From the NCBI RefSeq assembly GCF_050864855.1, contig NZ_JBOZWW010000063.1, positions 1 to 25,679 on the forward strand: DNA of 25,679 bases, given 5' to 3'. Positions 1 to 7,646 of the stretch are shown here, in pieces. This DNA is from Cardinium hertigii_C (lineage in GTDB: Bacteria > Bacteroidota > Bacteroidia > Cytophagales > Amoebophilaceae). Positions within the stretch are counted from its first letter, which is position 1; the number at the start of each line of letters is the position of its first letter. Both the position numbers and the translations under genes were made by a program. The notes under the pieces were generated by a model. The model did no database searches, had not been told where the DNA came from, and saw only the letters and a program-made list of their open reading frames with translations.

Positions 1-107
1 GGAATCGAATCAGATAACTGGAATAAAGGATGTTTCGGGTTAAGAAAACTAGATAAGCGTTGCTCAAACAAACGCTCAAGGCTATTATTTATTTTCTTAG
101 ATTTCAT
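1..107 (-). CDS. DDE transposase, N-terminal fragment (cut by window edge)
   Basis: About 35 codons are visible, starting at the ATG at 107; an in-frame stop a few codons upstream fixes this start. The readable part ends in LNPKHPLFQLSDSI, which resembles the 'N.nHPL.kLa..I.W' opening of IS5/IS4-superfamily transposases with a DUF772-like N-terminus; that assignment is from memory. Catalytic residues lie outside the window. The opposite strand is also open for 47 codons here but has no start and no family resemblance. The gene continues beyond position 1, so it cannot be said whether it is intact. Confidence 0.65.
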   Translation of the reverse strand, partial: MKSKKINNSLERLFEQRLSSFLNPKHPLFQLSDSI

Positions 108-163
108 CCTTATTTTGCAAGCTTTTTATACAAAACAACTCTAAAACTGGTTATTAACCAATA

Positions 164-194
164 CAAATTTAACCATTTATTTGCTGATTAACAA
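164..194 (-). promoter_or_regulatory. Bacteroidota-type promoter for the left IS transposase
   Basis: On the minus strand a TTG (194-192) is followed after 20 bases by TAAATTTG (171-164), matching the Bacteroidota sigma pattern TTG-N19/20-TAnnTTTG. It sits between the terminal repeat and the transposase start at 107. Confidence 0.6.
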
Positions 195-206
195 ATAATT
201 ATACAG

Positions 207-223
207 TATTTCAGGACCGACTA
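207..223. repeat. Terminal inverted repeat of left IS
   Basis: Read inward (minus strand) this is TAGTCGGTCCTGAAATA. The partner at 25458-25474 differs only by C for T at the eighth base. Confidence 0.65.
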
Positions 224-271
224 TTTAGATTTTTTTAATATGTTATATTATAATCTAAAATTATATAATAT

Positions 272-1066
272 ATGGACAAACAACCTATACAATACATTTT
301 ATTTTCTAAATTAATTCCTCAATTAAGCATAGTCTCCTCTCTAGTACTTAGTACTGCTTGTGGTAAATTTTCTAGTAAGTATGGAATGGATGAAAATAAT
401 TATGGCCAGCCACTTCTTTATTTGAACGTAAAAAATAGTTATGAAATAAAACTAAAAGAAGTATTCGAGTATAAAGGTATTTACGGTATTATAGAAGGCC
501 CAGATGGTCCAATACCTCTTCACTGGGCAATACGAAAAAATGATACCCAAACCGTAAAAAAACTATTGCAATACAACAATACTTATCTTAATGTAAAAGA
601 TCATTGTGGTCGGACCGCTCTTCATTGGGCAACCATACTCCATTATGTAAGATCAGTAAACTGCCTACTGAAGTACAACGCTATCGGAGTTAATGCAAAA
701 GATAATTATGGTCAAACGGCTCTTCATTTAGCAGCAGAAATGGGGCACGAAGATATATTCAACCGCTTAATAAATAATAATTATATCCAGGTTAATATAC
801 AAGATAATTGTGGTCAAACGCCTCTTCATCTAGCAGCAAAAAATGGTCATATTCATATAGTACAACAATTAATAGACCGTCATCCTGAGCTGATTGATAC
901 AAAAAATAATAATGGTTGGACCGCTCTTCATTTAGCAGCAAAAAATGGTCATATTCATATAGTACAACAATTAATAGACCGTCATCCTGAGCTGATTTAT
1001 GGGCAAGATGGAAACGAAAATTATCTTTTAGGCTATGAAAATGGCGATATAGCATACAACCCTTGA
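272..1066 (+). CDS. Ankyrin-repeat protein, exported (264 aa)
   Basis: The N-terminus has a Lys followed by a hydrophobic stretch (residues 9-29) ending in LVLSTAC, so Cys30 may be lipidated, although Ser at -3 is not an ideal lipobox. Five ankyrin repeats follow at about 78-110, 112-145, 146-179, 180-213 and 214-247, each with the TPLHLAA/TALHWA helix motif and a 34-residue period. Ankyrin repeats mediate protein binding and are common in proteins that intracellular bacteria aim at their hosts; the partner here is unknown. The last two full repeats are nearly identical at DNA level, a sign of recent duplication. The gene lies 48 bp from an IS end and points toward the convergent ribosomal operon. 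No clear promoter is seen in the short AT-rich upstream gap. Confidence 0.85.
   Translation: MDKQPIQYILFSKLIPQLSIVSSLVLSTACGKFSSKYGMDENNYGQPLLYLNVKNSYEIKLKEVFEYKGIYGIIEGPDGPIPLHWAIRKNDTQTVKKLLQYNNTYLNVKDHCGRTALHWATILHYVRSVNCLLKYNAIGVNAKDNYGQTALHLAAEMGHEDIFNRLINNNYIQVNIQDNCGQTPLHLAAKNGHIHIVQQLIDRHPELIDTKNNNGWTALHLAAKNGHIHIVQQLIDRHPELIYGQDGNENYLLGYENGDIAYNP
822..997 (+). repeat. Recent tandem duplication inside the ankyrin gene
   Basis: Blocks 822-895 and 924-997 (74 bp each, offset 102 bp, exactly 34 codons) differ at one base; 65 bp (831-895 and 933-997) are identical. They encode the repeat core NGHIHIVQQLIDRHPELI twice. Confidence 0.9.
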
Positions 1067-1071
1067 AATAA

Positions 1072-1090
1072 ATTGTGATGCCATCACAAT
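1072..1090 (+). terminator. Short hairpin after the ankyrin gene
   Basis: ATTGTGAT-GCC-ATCACAAT, a perfect 8-bp stem with a 3-base loop, starts 6 bp after the ankyrin stop codon. No T-run follows, so it may be a weak terminator or an RNA-stabilising hairpin. Confidence 0.35.
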
Positions 1091-1103
1091 GAAAGGGGGC
1101 TCA

Positions 1104-1166
1104 CTTTGTAAAAAGGGGCGTACCGTAAAAAAGATATTTTTATACCTACGACAACTTTTTACAAAG
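1104..1166. repeat. 12-bp perfect inverted repeat between convergent genes
   Basis: CTTTGTAAAAAG (1104-1115) is repeated in inverted form at 1155-1166 around a 39-bp centre that can itself pair partly. It lies between the convergent ankyrin and rplQ genes, so a bidirectional transcription end is possible. A tiny non-coding mobile-element remnant is an alternative. Confidence 0.45.
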
Positions 1167-1189
1167 CTTTTAAGTTTTTATTTGCTTTT

Positions 1190-1220
1190 GATATAAGAAA
1201 AATAAGCATAAAATATATGC
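1190..1220 (-). terminator. Putative terminator of the ribosomal operon
   Basis: On the minus strand, two bases after the rplQ stop codon, GCATA-TATTT-TATGC forms a 5-bp hairpin (1220-1206) followed by the T-rich run TTATTTTTC. The stem is short and AT-rich, so it is weak. The longer inverted repeat at 1104-1166 may back it up. Confidence 0.4.
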
Positions 1221-1222
1221 CT

Positions 1223-1693
1223 TTATCCTTGATCAGAAACTGTTTCACCAACTACTTCATCCACAACAGGAGTAGTTTTTTTCTTTTTCCTACGCCGAGA
1301 GGTTTTAACAATTTTGGCTTCTTTTGTGTAGACATCATTGTAATCTACTAATTCAATCATACACATAGCAGCATTATCTCCAGCACGATTGGCCAACTTA
1401 ATAATGCGTGTATAACCACCTGGACGTTGTTCAATTTTCTCAGCAATATGATTGAAGAGCTCTTTTACGGGGACTTTATCTTGAAAGTGAGAAAAAACCA
1501 TTCTTCTAGCATGCGTAGTATCTTGCTTTGCTCTAGTAAGAATAGGCTCAATAAATGAACGCAATACTTTTCCTTTAGCCAAAGTGGTCACAATACGCTT
1601 ATGGATAATAAGCGACTTGGATAAATTCATAAGCAATGCTTTTCTATGACCTACAGGCCTACCCAGCCGGTTAATTTTATTTCTGTGCCTCAT
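1223..1693 (-). CDS. rplQ: 50S ribosomal protein L17
   Basis: Large-subunit protein at the peptide-exit side of the ribosome. It opens MRHRNKINRLGRPVGHRKALL, the L17 signature, followed by the conserved NLSKSLIIHKRIVTTLAKGK segment and GGYTRIIKLANRAGDNAAMCMIEL (about 91-114). At 156 residues it is longer than the enterobacterial form (about 127) because of a basic tail rich in RRRKKKK (about 132-140) ending in acidic residues; such tails occur in Bacteroidota. It is the last gene of the operon, 60 bp after rpoA, and is followed at once by a hairpin. Confidence 0.97.
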   Translation of the reverse strand: MRHRNKINRLGRPVGHRKALLMNLSKSLIIHKRIVTTLAKGKVLRSFIEPILTRAKQDTTHARRMVFSHFQDKVPVKELFNHIAEKIEQRPGGYTRIIKLANRAGDNAAMCMIELVDYNDVYTKEAKIVKTSRRRKKKKTTPVVDEVVGETVSDQG

Positions 1694-1753
1694 TGATTTA
1701 TACTAATACGATTTTTACTTAAAAGGTACTATAGAATTAACTTCAAACAAAAA

Positions 1754-2737
1754 TTACCCATCTAATTTATACCTAGAGAGATCCATACCAATCTTTAGAT
1801 GCTTTTCTGCCAAAAGTTGATCAATTTCATCACGTGACTTACGACCAAAGTTTCTAAACTTCATCGTATCAAAATCTTTTACGGTTACAAGATCTTCTAA
1901 AGTTTCAATACCTGCTGATTTAAGACAATTTAATACACGAGAAGAACATTGTAGCTCACTAATATGAGTTTTAAGATTTTTTTGCATGGCTACTGTTTCT
2001 TCATCTAATATCTGAACCGTTTCATCCTCCGGTGATTGCACAACAATTTCCTGACCAGATAACAAGTTAAGGTGTTGAATCATTAACTTAGCTGCTTGTC
2101 GAACGCTTTCTTCTGGACTTATAGAACCATCTGTTTTTACTTCAAATGTCAATTGTTCATAATCGGTACGTTGCTCCACACGCATATTCTCAACACGATA
2201 CTGTACACTTATAATAGGAGAAAAAATAGCATCAATAGGAATAAGATCTAAGATTGGTTCTTTAGGTTTATGCTCCTCAGCTGAAAGATAGCCCCTATGC
2301 TTCATTATATGAAGCTCTATATCAAAACTGGCCGATGAATCAAGCCTACAAATCAATAAATCTGGATTTAAAACTTCAAAAAAAGAAGTAGCTTGTGCAA
2401 TATCACCTGCACGAAATTCAGATTTATTAACCCGAACAGAAATAACATCACTACCACCTTCTAATTTTTTTTTTAAGCGGACTTGTTTGAGGTTTAAAAT
2501 GATTTCTACTAGATCTTCTTGTACCCCTTCAATCGTAGAAAACTCGTGACGGACACCAGGAATTTTAATGGAAACAATAGCGTACCCTTCTAAAGAAGAT
2601 AATAATACACGTCTAAGTGCATTACCAATAGTAGTACCATATCCCTTTTCAAGTGGACGAAAACTAAAAATACCATGAAAAGAATCAACTTGCTCCACAA
2701 ATATTTTCTCTGGCATTTGAAAGGCTAATAACGACAT
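1754..2737 (-). CDS. rpoA: DNA-directed RNA polymerase alpha subunit
   Basis: Assembly platform of RNA polymerase and contact point for activators. The N-terminal dimerisation domain (about 1-230) carries EKGYGTTIGNALRRVLLSSL (about 31-50) and the GVRHEFSTIEGVQEDL loop. After a linker, the C-terminal helix-hairpin-helix domain (about 255-325) carries the NFGRKSRDEIDQLL motif. The length of 327 aa is normal and both domains are complete. As usual for the alpha operon it lies between rpsD (42 bp upstream) and rplQ, so polymerase and ribosome supply are co-transcribed. Confidence 0.98.
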   Translation of the reverse strand: MSLLAFQMPEKIFVEQVDSFHGIFSFRPLEKGYGTTIGNALRRVLLSSLEGYAIVSIKIPGVRHEFSTIEGVQEDLVEIILNLKQVRLKKKLEGGSDVISVRVNKSEFRAGDIAQATSFFEVLNPDLLICRLDSSASFDIELHIMKHRGYLSAEEHKPKEPILDLIPIDAIFSPIISVQYRVENMRVEQRTDYEQLTFEVKTDGSISPEESVRQAAKLMIQHLNLLSGQEIVVQSPEDETVQILDEETVAMQKNLKTHISELQCSSRVLNCLKSAGIETLEDLVTVKDFDTMKFRNFGRKSRDEIDQLLAEKHLKIGMDLSRYKLDG

Positions 2738-2779
2738 ATAGAATCTTTATTTGATTTAAAAAGGAAACAATAGAAGGAC

Positions 2780-3388
2780 TTATTTAGAATGGAGCTCCAC
2801 AATGCTTCGTTCATTAATTTCTTCTGGTATTTCAGAACGCTGCGGAAAGGCAAGAAACTTACCTACCATCAATGATGGATCCCACTCCAACCAACTATAT
2901 TTATTGGATGGACTATTTGTTACATTATGAACAATCAAAGCTATTTTTTCTGCCTTCTTTGCTATGCCTATTATTTGGCCAGGCTTCAAAGTATAAGAAG
3001 GGATATCTACTATTTTAGTATTTACTGTAATATGCCTATGAGATACCATCTGCCTTGCTTCACCTCGTGTAGTGGCAATACCTAGCCTATAAACTGTATT
3101 GTCTAAACGAGCCTCTAGCCGCTGAAGGATTAGCTCACCGGTAATGCCTTTACTTTTAGCAGCTTTTTCACAAAGATTTTTAAACTGACGTTGTAATAAT
3201 CCATAAGTGTATTTTGCTTTTTGTTGCTCCATCAATTGAAGACCAAATTGAGAACGCCTTTTACGTCTTCTACCATGTTGCCCTGGTGGATAATTTTTTT
3301 TCTGTAATACCTTACCAACAGATGAACCAAATATCGGACTGTTATATCTTCTCGCAACCTTGGCCTTTGGACCACGATATCTTGCCAT
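2780..3388 (-). CDS. rpsD: 30S ribosomal protein S4
   Basis: Primary 16S rRNA-binding protein that nucleates assembly of the 30S body. The start MARYRGPKAKVARRYNSPIFG and the following NYPPGQHGRRRKRRSQFGLQL are typical of Bacteroidota S4, without zinc cysteines at the N-terminus. The S4 RNA-binding domain is at about 93-155 (LDNTVYRLGIATTRGEARQM, then VSHRHITVN). The length of 202 aa is standard. It lies between rpsK and rpoA. In other bacteria S4 represses the alpha operon through a leader pseudoknot; no such structure was identified here. Confidence 0.98.
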   Translation of the reverse strand: MARYRGPKAKVARRYNSPIFGSSVGKVLQKKNYPPGQHGRRRKRRSQFGLQLMEQQKAKYTYGLLQRQFKNLCEKAAKSKGITGELILQRLEARLDNTVYRLGIATTRGEARQMVSHRHITVNTKIVDIPSYTLKPGQIIGIAKKAEKIALIVHNVTNSPSNKYSWLEWDPSLMVGKFLAFPQRSEIPEEINERSIVELHSK

Positions 3389-3428
3389 ACGCTATATTTC
3401 TTCTAGTATAAATAGTAAATTGTATCAT

Positions 3429-3821
3429 TTATGGACGCCTACGCTTAGGTGGCCTGCAACCATTGTGAGGAAGAGGCGTAACATCTCTTATAGAAATCAC
3501 CTCTACAGAATGATCTTGAAGGGCACGAATGGCTGATTCACGGCCAATACCTGGCCCCTTTACAAATACATTGACCCGTCGCAGACCTAACGCATAAGCA
3601 GCCTTTGCACAATCTGCTGATGCCATTTGGGCAGCATAAGGTGTGTTCTTTTTAGATCCCTTAAAGCCCATCTTACCAGAAGAAGACCAAGCAATCACTT
3701 GACCAACTTCATTTGTAATTGAAATAATAAGGTTATTAAAAGTAGCTTGGATATGTGCCTGCCCCTCTTTACCAACTTTTACAACTCTTTTTTTAACTTT
3801 ATTTTTTCCTATATTTTTCAT
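3429..3821 (-). CDS. rpsK: 30S ribosomal protein S11
   Basis: Platform protein of the small subunit that helps shape the mRNA exit region. Family signatures are clear: ATFNNLIISITNEVGQVIAW, then KGSKKNTPYAAQMA, GLRRVNVFVKGPGIGRESAI and the C-terminal DVTPLPHNGCRPPKRRRP. At 130 aa the length is standard and the protein complete. It lies 63 bp after rpsM and 40 bp before rpsD, in the universal alpha-operon order. Confidence 0.98.
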   Translation of the reverse strand: MKNIGKNKVKKRVVKVGKEGQAHIQATFNNLIISITNEVGQVIAWSSSGKMGFKGSKKNTPYAAQMASADCAKAAYALGLRRVNVFVKGPGIGRESAIRALQDHSVEVISIRDVTPLPHNGCRPPKRRRP

Positions 3822-3884
3822 AGTAATCGTCTATAAACTTTCTTTAAAGACAAGAAAGGATACTACCTAATGACAAATTAGACT

Positions 3885-4262
3885 TTATTTGGTAGCTTTC
3901 TTTTTATTCGCAATTGTTTTAGGCTTTCCTTTACGTGTTCTGGCATTGGTCTTAGTTCGCTGCCCACGAACAGGCAAGCCCATTTGATGCCTATGGCCTC
4001 TATAACACTTAATCTCAACCAACCGTTTAATATTCAATCGAATTTCGGACTTTAAGTCCCCTTCTATCTTATATACACCACGAATAGCTGTTCTAATGGC
4101 TTTTAGTTCATCATCTGTCCAAGTAGAAACACGCCGGTCTTTATCCATTTGAACTGCTTGAAGAATCTTATTTGCAGAACTTCTGCCAATTCCATATATA
4201 TATGTAAGCGCAATCTCTCCACGCTTGTTATCTGGAATGTCTACACCTAATACCCTAGCCAT
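3885..4262 (-). CDS. rpsM: 30S ribosomal protein S13
   Basis: Head protein of the 30S subunit that contacts the P-site tRNA and forms bridges to the 50S subunit. It starts MARVLGVDIPDNKRGEIALTY, carries the helix-two-turn-helix YGIGRSSANKIL, and ends with the basic GHRHQMGLPVRGQRTKTNART tail that reaches the tRNA. The length of 125 aa is standard. It starts 3 bp after the rpmJ stop codon. Confidence 0.98.
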   Translation of the reverse strand: MARVLGVDIPDNKRGEIALTYIYGIGRSSANKILQAVQMDKDRRVSTWTDDELKAIRTAIRGVYKIEGDLKSEIRLNIKRLVEIKCYRGHRHQMGLPVRGQRTKTNARTRKGKPKTIANKKKATK

Positions 4263-4265
4263 ACC

Positions 4266-4382
4266 TTATCCTTGTCTTTGTTTAAATTTAGGCTGCTTCT
4301 TATTAATCACATATAATACACCTTTCCGACGTACAATTTTGCAATCTACACTTCTTTTCCTAACAGATGTTTTAACTTTCAT
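4266..4382 (-). CDS. rpmJ: 50S ribosomal protein L36 (38 aa)
   Basis: A very short gene fitting exactly between infA and rpsM. The 38-residue product starts MKVKTSVRKRSVDCKIVRRK and ends KKQPKFKQRQG, the L36 signature. Only one cysteine (Cys14) remains of the zinc-binding set, so this is the C-minus form usual in Bacteroidota, which does not bind zinc. It starts 2 bp after the infA stop codon and ends 3 bp before rpsM. Confidence 0.96.
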   Translation of the reverse strand: MKVKTSVRKRSVDCKIVRRKGVLYVINKKQPKFKQRQG

Positions 4383-4384
4383 AA

Positions 4385-4621
4385 CTAGTGTAACTGTTCA
4401 GTTGCTTTGTATCTATGCACTATCCTGGCTTGTGTCAAATCATAAGGGGTTAACTCCATTCTAACAGAGTCACCAGGAAGAATTTTAATATAATTTTTAC
4501 GCATCTTCCCAGAAATATGGGCCCTAACAATATGACCATTTTTAAGTGCAACCTTGAATACTGCATTGGGTAATGCTTCTTGCACTATTCCACCTTGTTC
4601 AATAGGAGGTATTTTAGCCAT
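4385..4621 (-). CDS. infA: Translation initiation factor IF-1
   Basis: IF-1 binds the A site of the 30S subunit during initiation. The 78-residue product is a single OB fold with GGIVQEALPNAVFKVALKNG (about 10-29), the HISGKMRKNYIKILPGD core and VRMELTPYDLTQARIVHRYK. The length fits bacterial IF-1, with a slightly longer C-terminus. In most Bacteroidota map (methionine aminopeptidase) lies between secY and infA. Here the 162-bp gap contains no gene, so infA may need its own transcription start. Confidence 0.97.
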   Translation of the reverse strand: MAKIPPIEQGGIVQEALPNAVFKVALKNGHIVRAHISGKMRKNYIKILPGDSVRMELTPYDLTQARIVHRYKATEQLH

Positions 4622-4783
4622 ATTATATTATGTAATCTTATTTTATTTTACTTTGCTTATATATTTATATTTGTAGTTTTTACAAAGAAAACCATCATAT
4701 AATAAACAAGGACCTTTCTGGGACTAATATACTAAATTTATAGCAAATAGCTCTAAAAATATGGAAACTTTATTAAAAATTTA

Positions 4784-6076
4784 CTACTGCAACCTAGCAC
4801 CTTTGTTAATAATTACTTCATATCGACGCATCAACAAATAGCTTTCAACTTGCTGAAGGGTTTCAAGCATCGAACTGACCATAATCAATAAAGAAGTTCC
4901 ACCAAAGAACTTATAAAAAGGAGAACTTAATCCAACTATACGGGCAAAAGTAGGCAAAACAGCAATAATTGCCAAGAAAACAGCGCCTGGCAAGGTGATT
5001 CTGTCTAATACATCATCTAAAAAACGGGCCGTTGCATTGCCAGAGGTAACGCCAGGAATAAAGCTATTGGCACGCTTCATATCTTCTGCTATTTGTACAG
5101 GGTTGACTGTAATAGCGGTATAAAAAAATGTAAAAACAATAATCAAAAAAGCAAATAAAAAATTAAATAACCAACTGGTATCATCGCGCAACATACCAAA
5201 AATGAGATCCAACCAAGGAAATTTACCTTTCCAAAAATTTAAAAGACATGAAATGCAAAAAATCAAAAGGTTGGCAAATATAACAGGCATTACACCTGCG
5301 CTATTTAACTTAAATGGTATATATTGACGTTGTCCTCCATATATGGTACTGGTACTCAATTGCCTTGCATATTGAATAGGAACCCTGCGTGTAGCTTGTG
5401 TAAAAGCAACTAGCGCAAGGACAATTAAAAACAATATGAGTAACTCTAATACAAATAGAAACATACCTTTACTGCCACGGCATACCGCTTCTTGATATAA
5501 AGCAGCAGGAAAAGAGGAGACAATACCCACCATCATTAACATGGTTACACCATTGCCAATCCCTTTATCAGTAATTTTTTCTCCTAGCCACATACAAAAT
5601 ATGGCACCTGCGGTTAAAATAATGATAGAAATAAAAATAAAAAAAGTACGACTTATAGAAACATTTTCACTACTTGTAGCAATAAGTAAATATTGAAAAG
5701 ACTGAAAAATAGCGATAAAAATAGTAAGAATACGAGAAATTTGCGCAATTTTACGTTTCCCCATTTCTCCATCACGTTGTATTTTTTGAATTTTTGGCCA
5801 AGCAATGGACAAAAGTTGCATAATAATAGAGGCAGAGATATAAGGGGTAACGCCTACTGAAAAAATGGAAACTTGGCTGAGTGAACCACCTAAAAAACTA
5901 TCGAGTAAGCCAAAAACGCGCTTTGCATGGCCAGAAATTTGAGTTACATCTATACCAGGCAAAACAATAATACTACCTATACGGAAAAGCAATAGAAAAA
6001 ATAGTGTATTCCTTATACGAATGCGTAATTCTTTTATTAAAAATATATCCTTAACAACTTTAAATAACTTATTCAT
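4784..6076 (-). CDS. secY: Protein translocase subunit SecY
   Basis: Central channel of the Sec translocon in the inner membrane, which exports proteins such as the signal-peptide-bearing ones in this window. The chosen start (ATG at 6076, MNKLFKVVKDIFLIKELRIR) gives 430 aa; an in-frame ATG 78 bases upstream would intrude far into rplO and adds an unrelated leader. About ten hydrophobic segments are visible. Family motifs include the plug region around GGSLSQVSIFSVGVTPYISA, the cytoplasmic GIGNGVTM loop and the later IAEDMKRANSFIPGVTSGNAT segment. It overlaps the rplO stop by 8 bp, implying translational coupling. Confidence 0.96.
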   Translation of the reverse strand: MNKLFKVVKDIFLIKELRIRIRNTLFFLLLFRIGSIIVLPGIDVTQISGHAKRVFGLLDSFLGGSLSQVSIFSVGVTPYISASIIMQLLSIAWPKIQKIQRDGEMGKRKIAQISRILTIFIAIFQSFQYLLIATSSENVSISRTFFIFISIIILTAGAIFCMWLGEKITDKGIGNGVTMLMMVGIVSSFPAALYQEAVCRGSKGMFLFVLELLILFLIVLALVAFTQATRRVPIQYARQLSTSTIYGGQRQYIPFKLNSAGVMPVIFANLLIFCISCLLNFWKGKFPWLDLIFGMLRDDTSWLFNFLFAFLIIVFTFFYTAITVNPVQIAEDMKRANSFIPGVTSGNATARFLDDVLDRITLPGAVFLAIIAVLPTFARIVGLSSPFYKFFGGTSLLIMVSSMLETLQQVESYLLMRRYEVIINKGARLQ

Positions 6077-6527
6077 ATATTGACAAGATGATAACTTCTC
6101 CACCAAGATTTTGAATGGCTTGTAAAGCAGTAGCTGAGCAACGATGTGCCGCAACGGAAAGTTTAAGGTTTAACTGACCATTTCCTAGTATTTTATATTT
6201 TTCATACTTCCCGATTACATTATGCTTTCTCAAGAAAATATGATCTATAGAAGAAACATGATGCTTCTCTGCCAAGGCTTGCAAAGTAGAAAGATTTAAA
6301 GGTGTAAACTCAATTCTACTCGGACATTTAAATCCATACATAGGAATACGCCTCTGGAGTGGTTGTTGACCTCCTTCAAAACCAATTTTTCTTTTATAAC
6401 CAGATCTAGATTGTGCACCATTGTAACCACGTGTAGCGGTTCCACCTTTACCGGAACCTTGCCCCCTACCTACGCGCTTTTTATGCTTTAAAGCACCTAC
6501 TGCTGGCTTAAGTGTATGTAATTCCAT
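6069..6527 (-). CDS. rplO: 50S ribosomal protein L15
   Basis: Late-assembly large-subunit protein that threads an extended N-terminus into 23S rRNA. The opening MELHTLKPAVGALKHKKRVG and the Gly-rich RGQGSGKGGTATRGYNGAQS are diagnostic, as is FEGGQQPLQRRIPMYGF. The C-terminal globular part ends GGEVIILSIYE. The length of 152 aa is normal. Its last codons overlap the secY start, and it lies 6 bp after rpmD. Confidence 0.97.
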   Translation of the reverse strand: MELHTLKPAVGALKHKKRVGRGQGSGKGGTATRGYNGAQSRSGYKRKIGFEGGQQPLQRRIPMYGFKCPSRIEFTPLNLSTLQALAEKHHVSSIDHIFLRKHNVIGKYEKYKILGNGQLNLKLSVAAHRCSATALQAIQNLGGEVIILSIYE

Positions 6528-6533
6528 AAGCTA

Positions 6534-6713
6534 TTATATCTTTTCTATAACCACTAAGTGATTGACTTTATGTACCATACCCCATATTTGAGGAGTAGCG
6601 TCAACTACAACACGTTTATTAACCCTCCCCAACCCAAGTGCTTGAATGGTCGCTTTTTGCGATTTAGGACGTTTGATTAAACTTCGTACTTGGGTAATTT
6701 TAATTTGTTCCAT
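6534..6713 (-). CDS. rpmD: 50S ribosomal protein L30 (59 aa)
   Basis: A short gene between rpsE and rplO. The 59-residue product begins MEQIKITQVRSLIKRPKSQK and continues with TIQALGLGRVNKRVVV and a final HKVNHLVVIEKI, the compact L30 fold seen across bacteria. It sits 6 bp after the rpsE stop and 6 bp before the rplO start, the conserved position in the spc operon. Confidence 0.95.
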   Translation of the reverse strand: MEQIKITQVRSLIKRPKSQKATIQALGLGRVNKRVVVDATPQIWGMVHKVNHLVVIEKI

Positions 6714-6719
6714 AAGATT

Positions 6720-7235
6720 TTATCCATTAAAGAGCTTATCTAAAGTAATGCCACGCTGCTTGGCAATAGTGATGGGATCACGCAATTGCAACAATGCTTT
6801 AAAAGTTGCCTTTACGACATTGTGCGGATTAGAAGAACCTTGAGACTTAGACAAAACGTTTTTAATACCTACACTTTCTAAGACGATACGGACACCACCA
6901 CCTGCAATTACACCAGTACCAGAAGCTGCTGGTTGAATCAAAACATTTCCACCACCATATTTGCCCACTGCACCATGTGGAATGGTATCACGTAAAATAG
7001 GAACTTTGATTAGGTTGCGCTTAGCTGCTTCTACACCTTTAGCAATAGCATCTGTTAACTCTTTTGCCTTGCCAAGACCATATCCAACAATACCATCACC
7101 ATTTCCAACTACTACAACTGCAGAAGAACTAAACCTACGCCCACCTTCTACTACTTTGGTAACGCGCTTAATGGCTACTACTTTCTCCTCAAGATTATAA
7201 TTACTAGCTCTGAGTTTTCTACCACTTAATATCAT
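6720..7235 (-). CDS. rpsE: 30S ribosomal protein S5
   Basis: S5 lines the mRNA entry channel and affects decoding accuracy. The double-stranded RNA-binding-like N-terminal domain has VVVGNGDGIVGYGLGKAKEL (about 41-60). It is followed by GAVGKYGGGNVLIQPAASGT and the C-terminal GIKNVLSKSQGSSNPHNVVK. The length of 171 aa is typical. It is flanked by rplR and rpmD with 6-bp gaps. Confidence 0.97.
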   Translation of the reverse strand: MILSGRKLRASNYNLEEKVVAIKRVTKVVEGGRRFSSSAVVVVGNGDGIVGYGLGKAKELTDAIAKGVEAAKRNLIKVPILRDTIPHGAVGKYGGGNVLIQPAASGTGVIAGGGVRIVLESVGIKNVLSKSQGSSNPHNVVKATFKALLQLRDPITIAKQRGITLDKLFNG

Positions 7236-7241
7236 TTTTAA

Positions 7242-7595
7242 CTAAAATTTAAGACCGTTTGCGCGAGCACCTTCAGCCAATGCTTTGACTTTACCATGAT
7301 ACGTATATCCAGAACGATCAAAGACAATATGGGTAATACCTTTAGCCAACGCTTGTTGCGCAATTGCTTTTCCTAATTCTAATGCTCCAGTAACGTTATT
7401 TTTACTAATTTTTAACTTGTACAACGAAGAAGCGAGCAGGGTTTCTCCTGTTTCATCATTGATAAGCTGGGCATATATACAAGTATTACTCTTGAAAAGC
7501 GAAAGACGTGGCTGAGCCAACGTTCCATGCAAACGCTTTCTAATGCTTTTCCTAACTTTAAGCCTTCTTGCTACTTTGTTATCCTTTATTTTCAT
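7242..7595 (-). CDS. rplR: 50S ribosomal protein L18
   Basis: Binds 5S rRNA in the central protuberance together with L5. The ATG at 7595 (MKIKDNKVARRLKVRKSIRK) is chosen over one 36 bases upstream, because the upstream residues are hydrophobic and foreign to L18. Visible motifs are RLSLFKSNTCIYAQLINDET and, near the end, FDRSGYTYHGKVKALAEGAR. The result is 117 aa, the family length. It follows rplF by 51 bp. Confidence 0.96.
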   Translation of the reverse strand: MKIKDNKVARRLKVRKSIRKRLHGTLAQPRLSLFKSNTCIYAQLINDETGETLLASSLYKLKISKNNVTGALELGKAIAQQALAKGITHIVFDRSGYTYHGKVKALAEGARANGLKF

Positions 7596-7646
7596 TTTTT
7601 TACTATATAGGAATATAAAATAGGCCAACATTCAAAAATATAGATG

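Larger units (their letters stand above)
1..223 (-). mobile_element. Insertion sequence, 5' end (partial, runs off left edge)
   Basis: The left edge holds the start of an IS element read leftwards out of the window. It contains, from the outside in, a 17-bp terminal repeat (207-223), a promoter match (164-194) and the first codons of a transposase (107 down to 1). The terminal repeat matches the one at 25458-25474 at 16 of 17 bases, so the element at the right edge is probably another copy of the same IS in the same orientation. The exact outer boundary is uncertain by a few bases and no target duplication can be assigned. Confidence 0.7.

Noticed and set aside
1..144. Open plus-strand frame of 47 codons at the left edge
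   Set aside because: It has no start and no family resemblance, while the minus strand here has a promoter match, a start codon and a transposase-like N-terminus.
792..1055. 87-codon minus-strand frame with internal repeats
   Set aside because: Its repeats are only the mirror of the duplicated ankyrin DNA on the plus strand.
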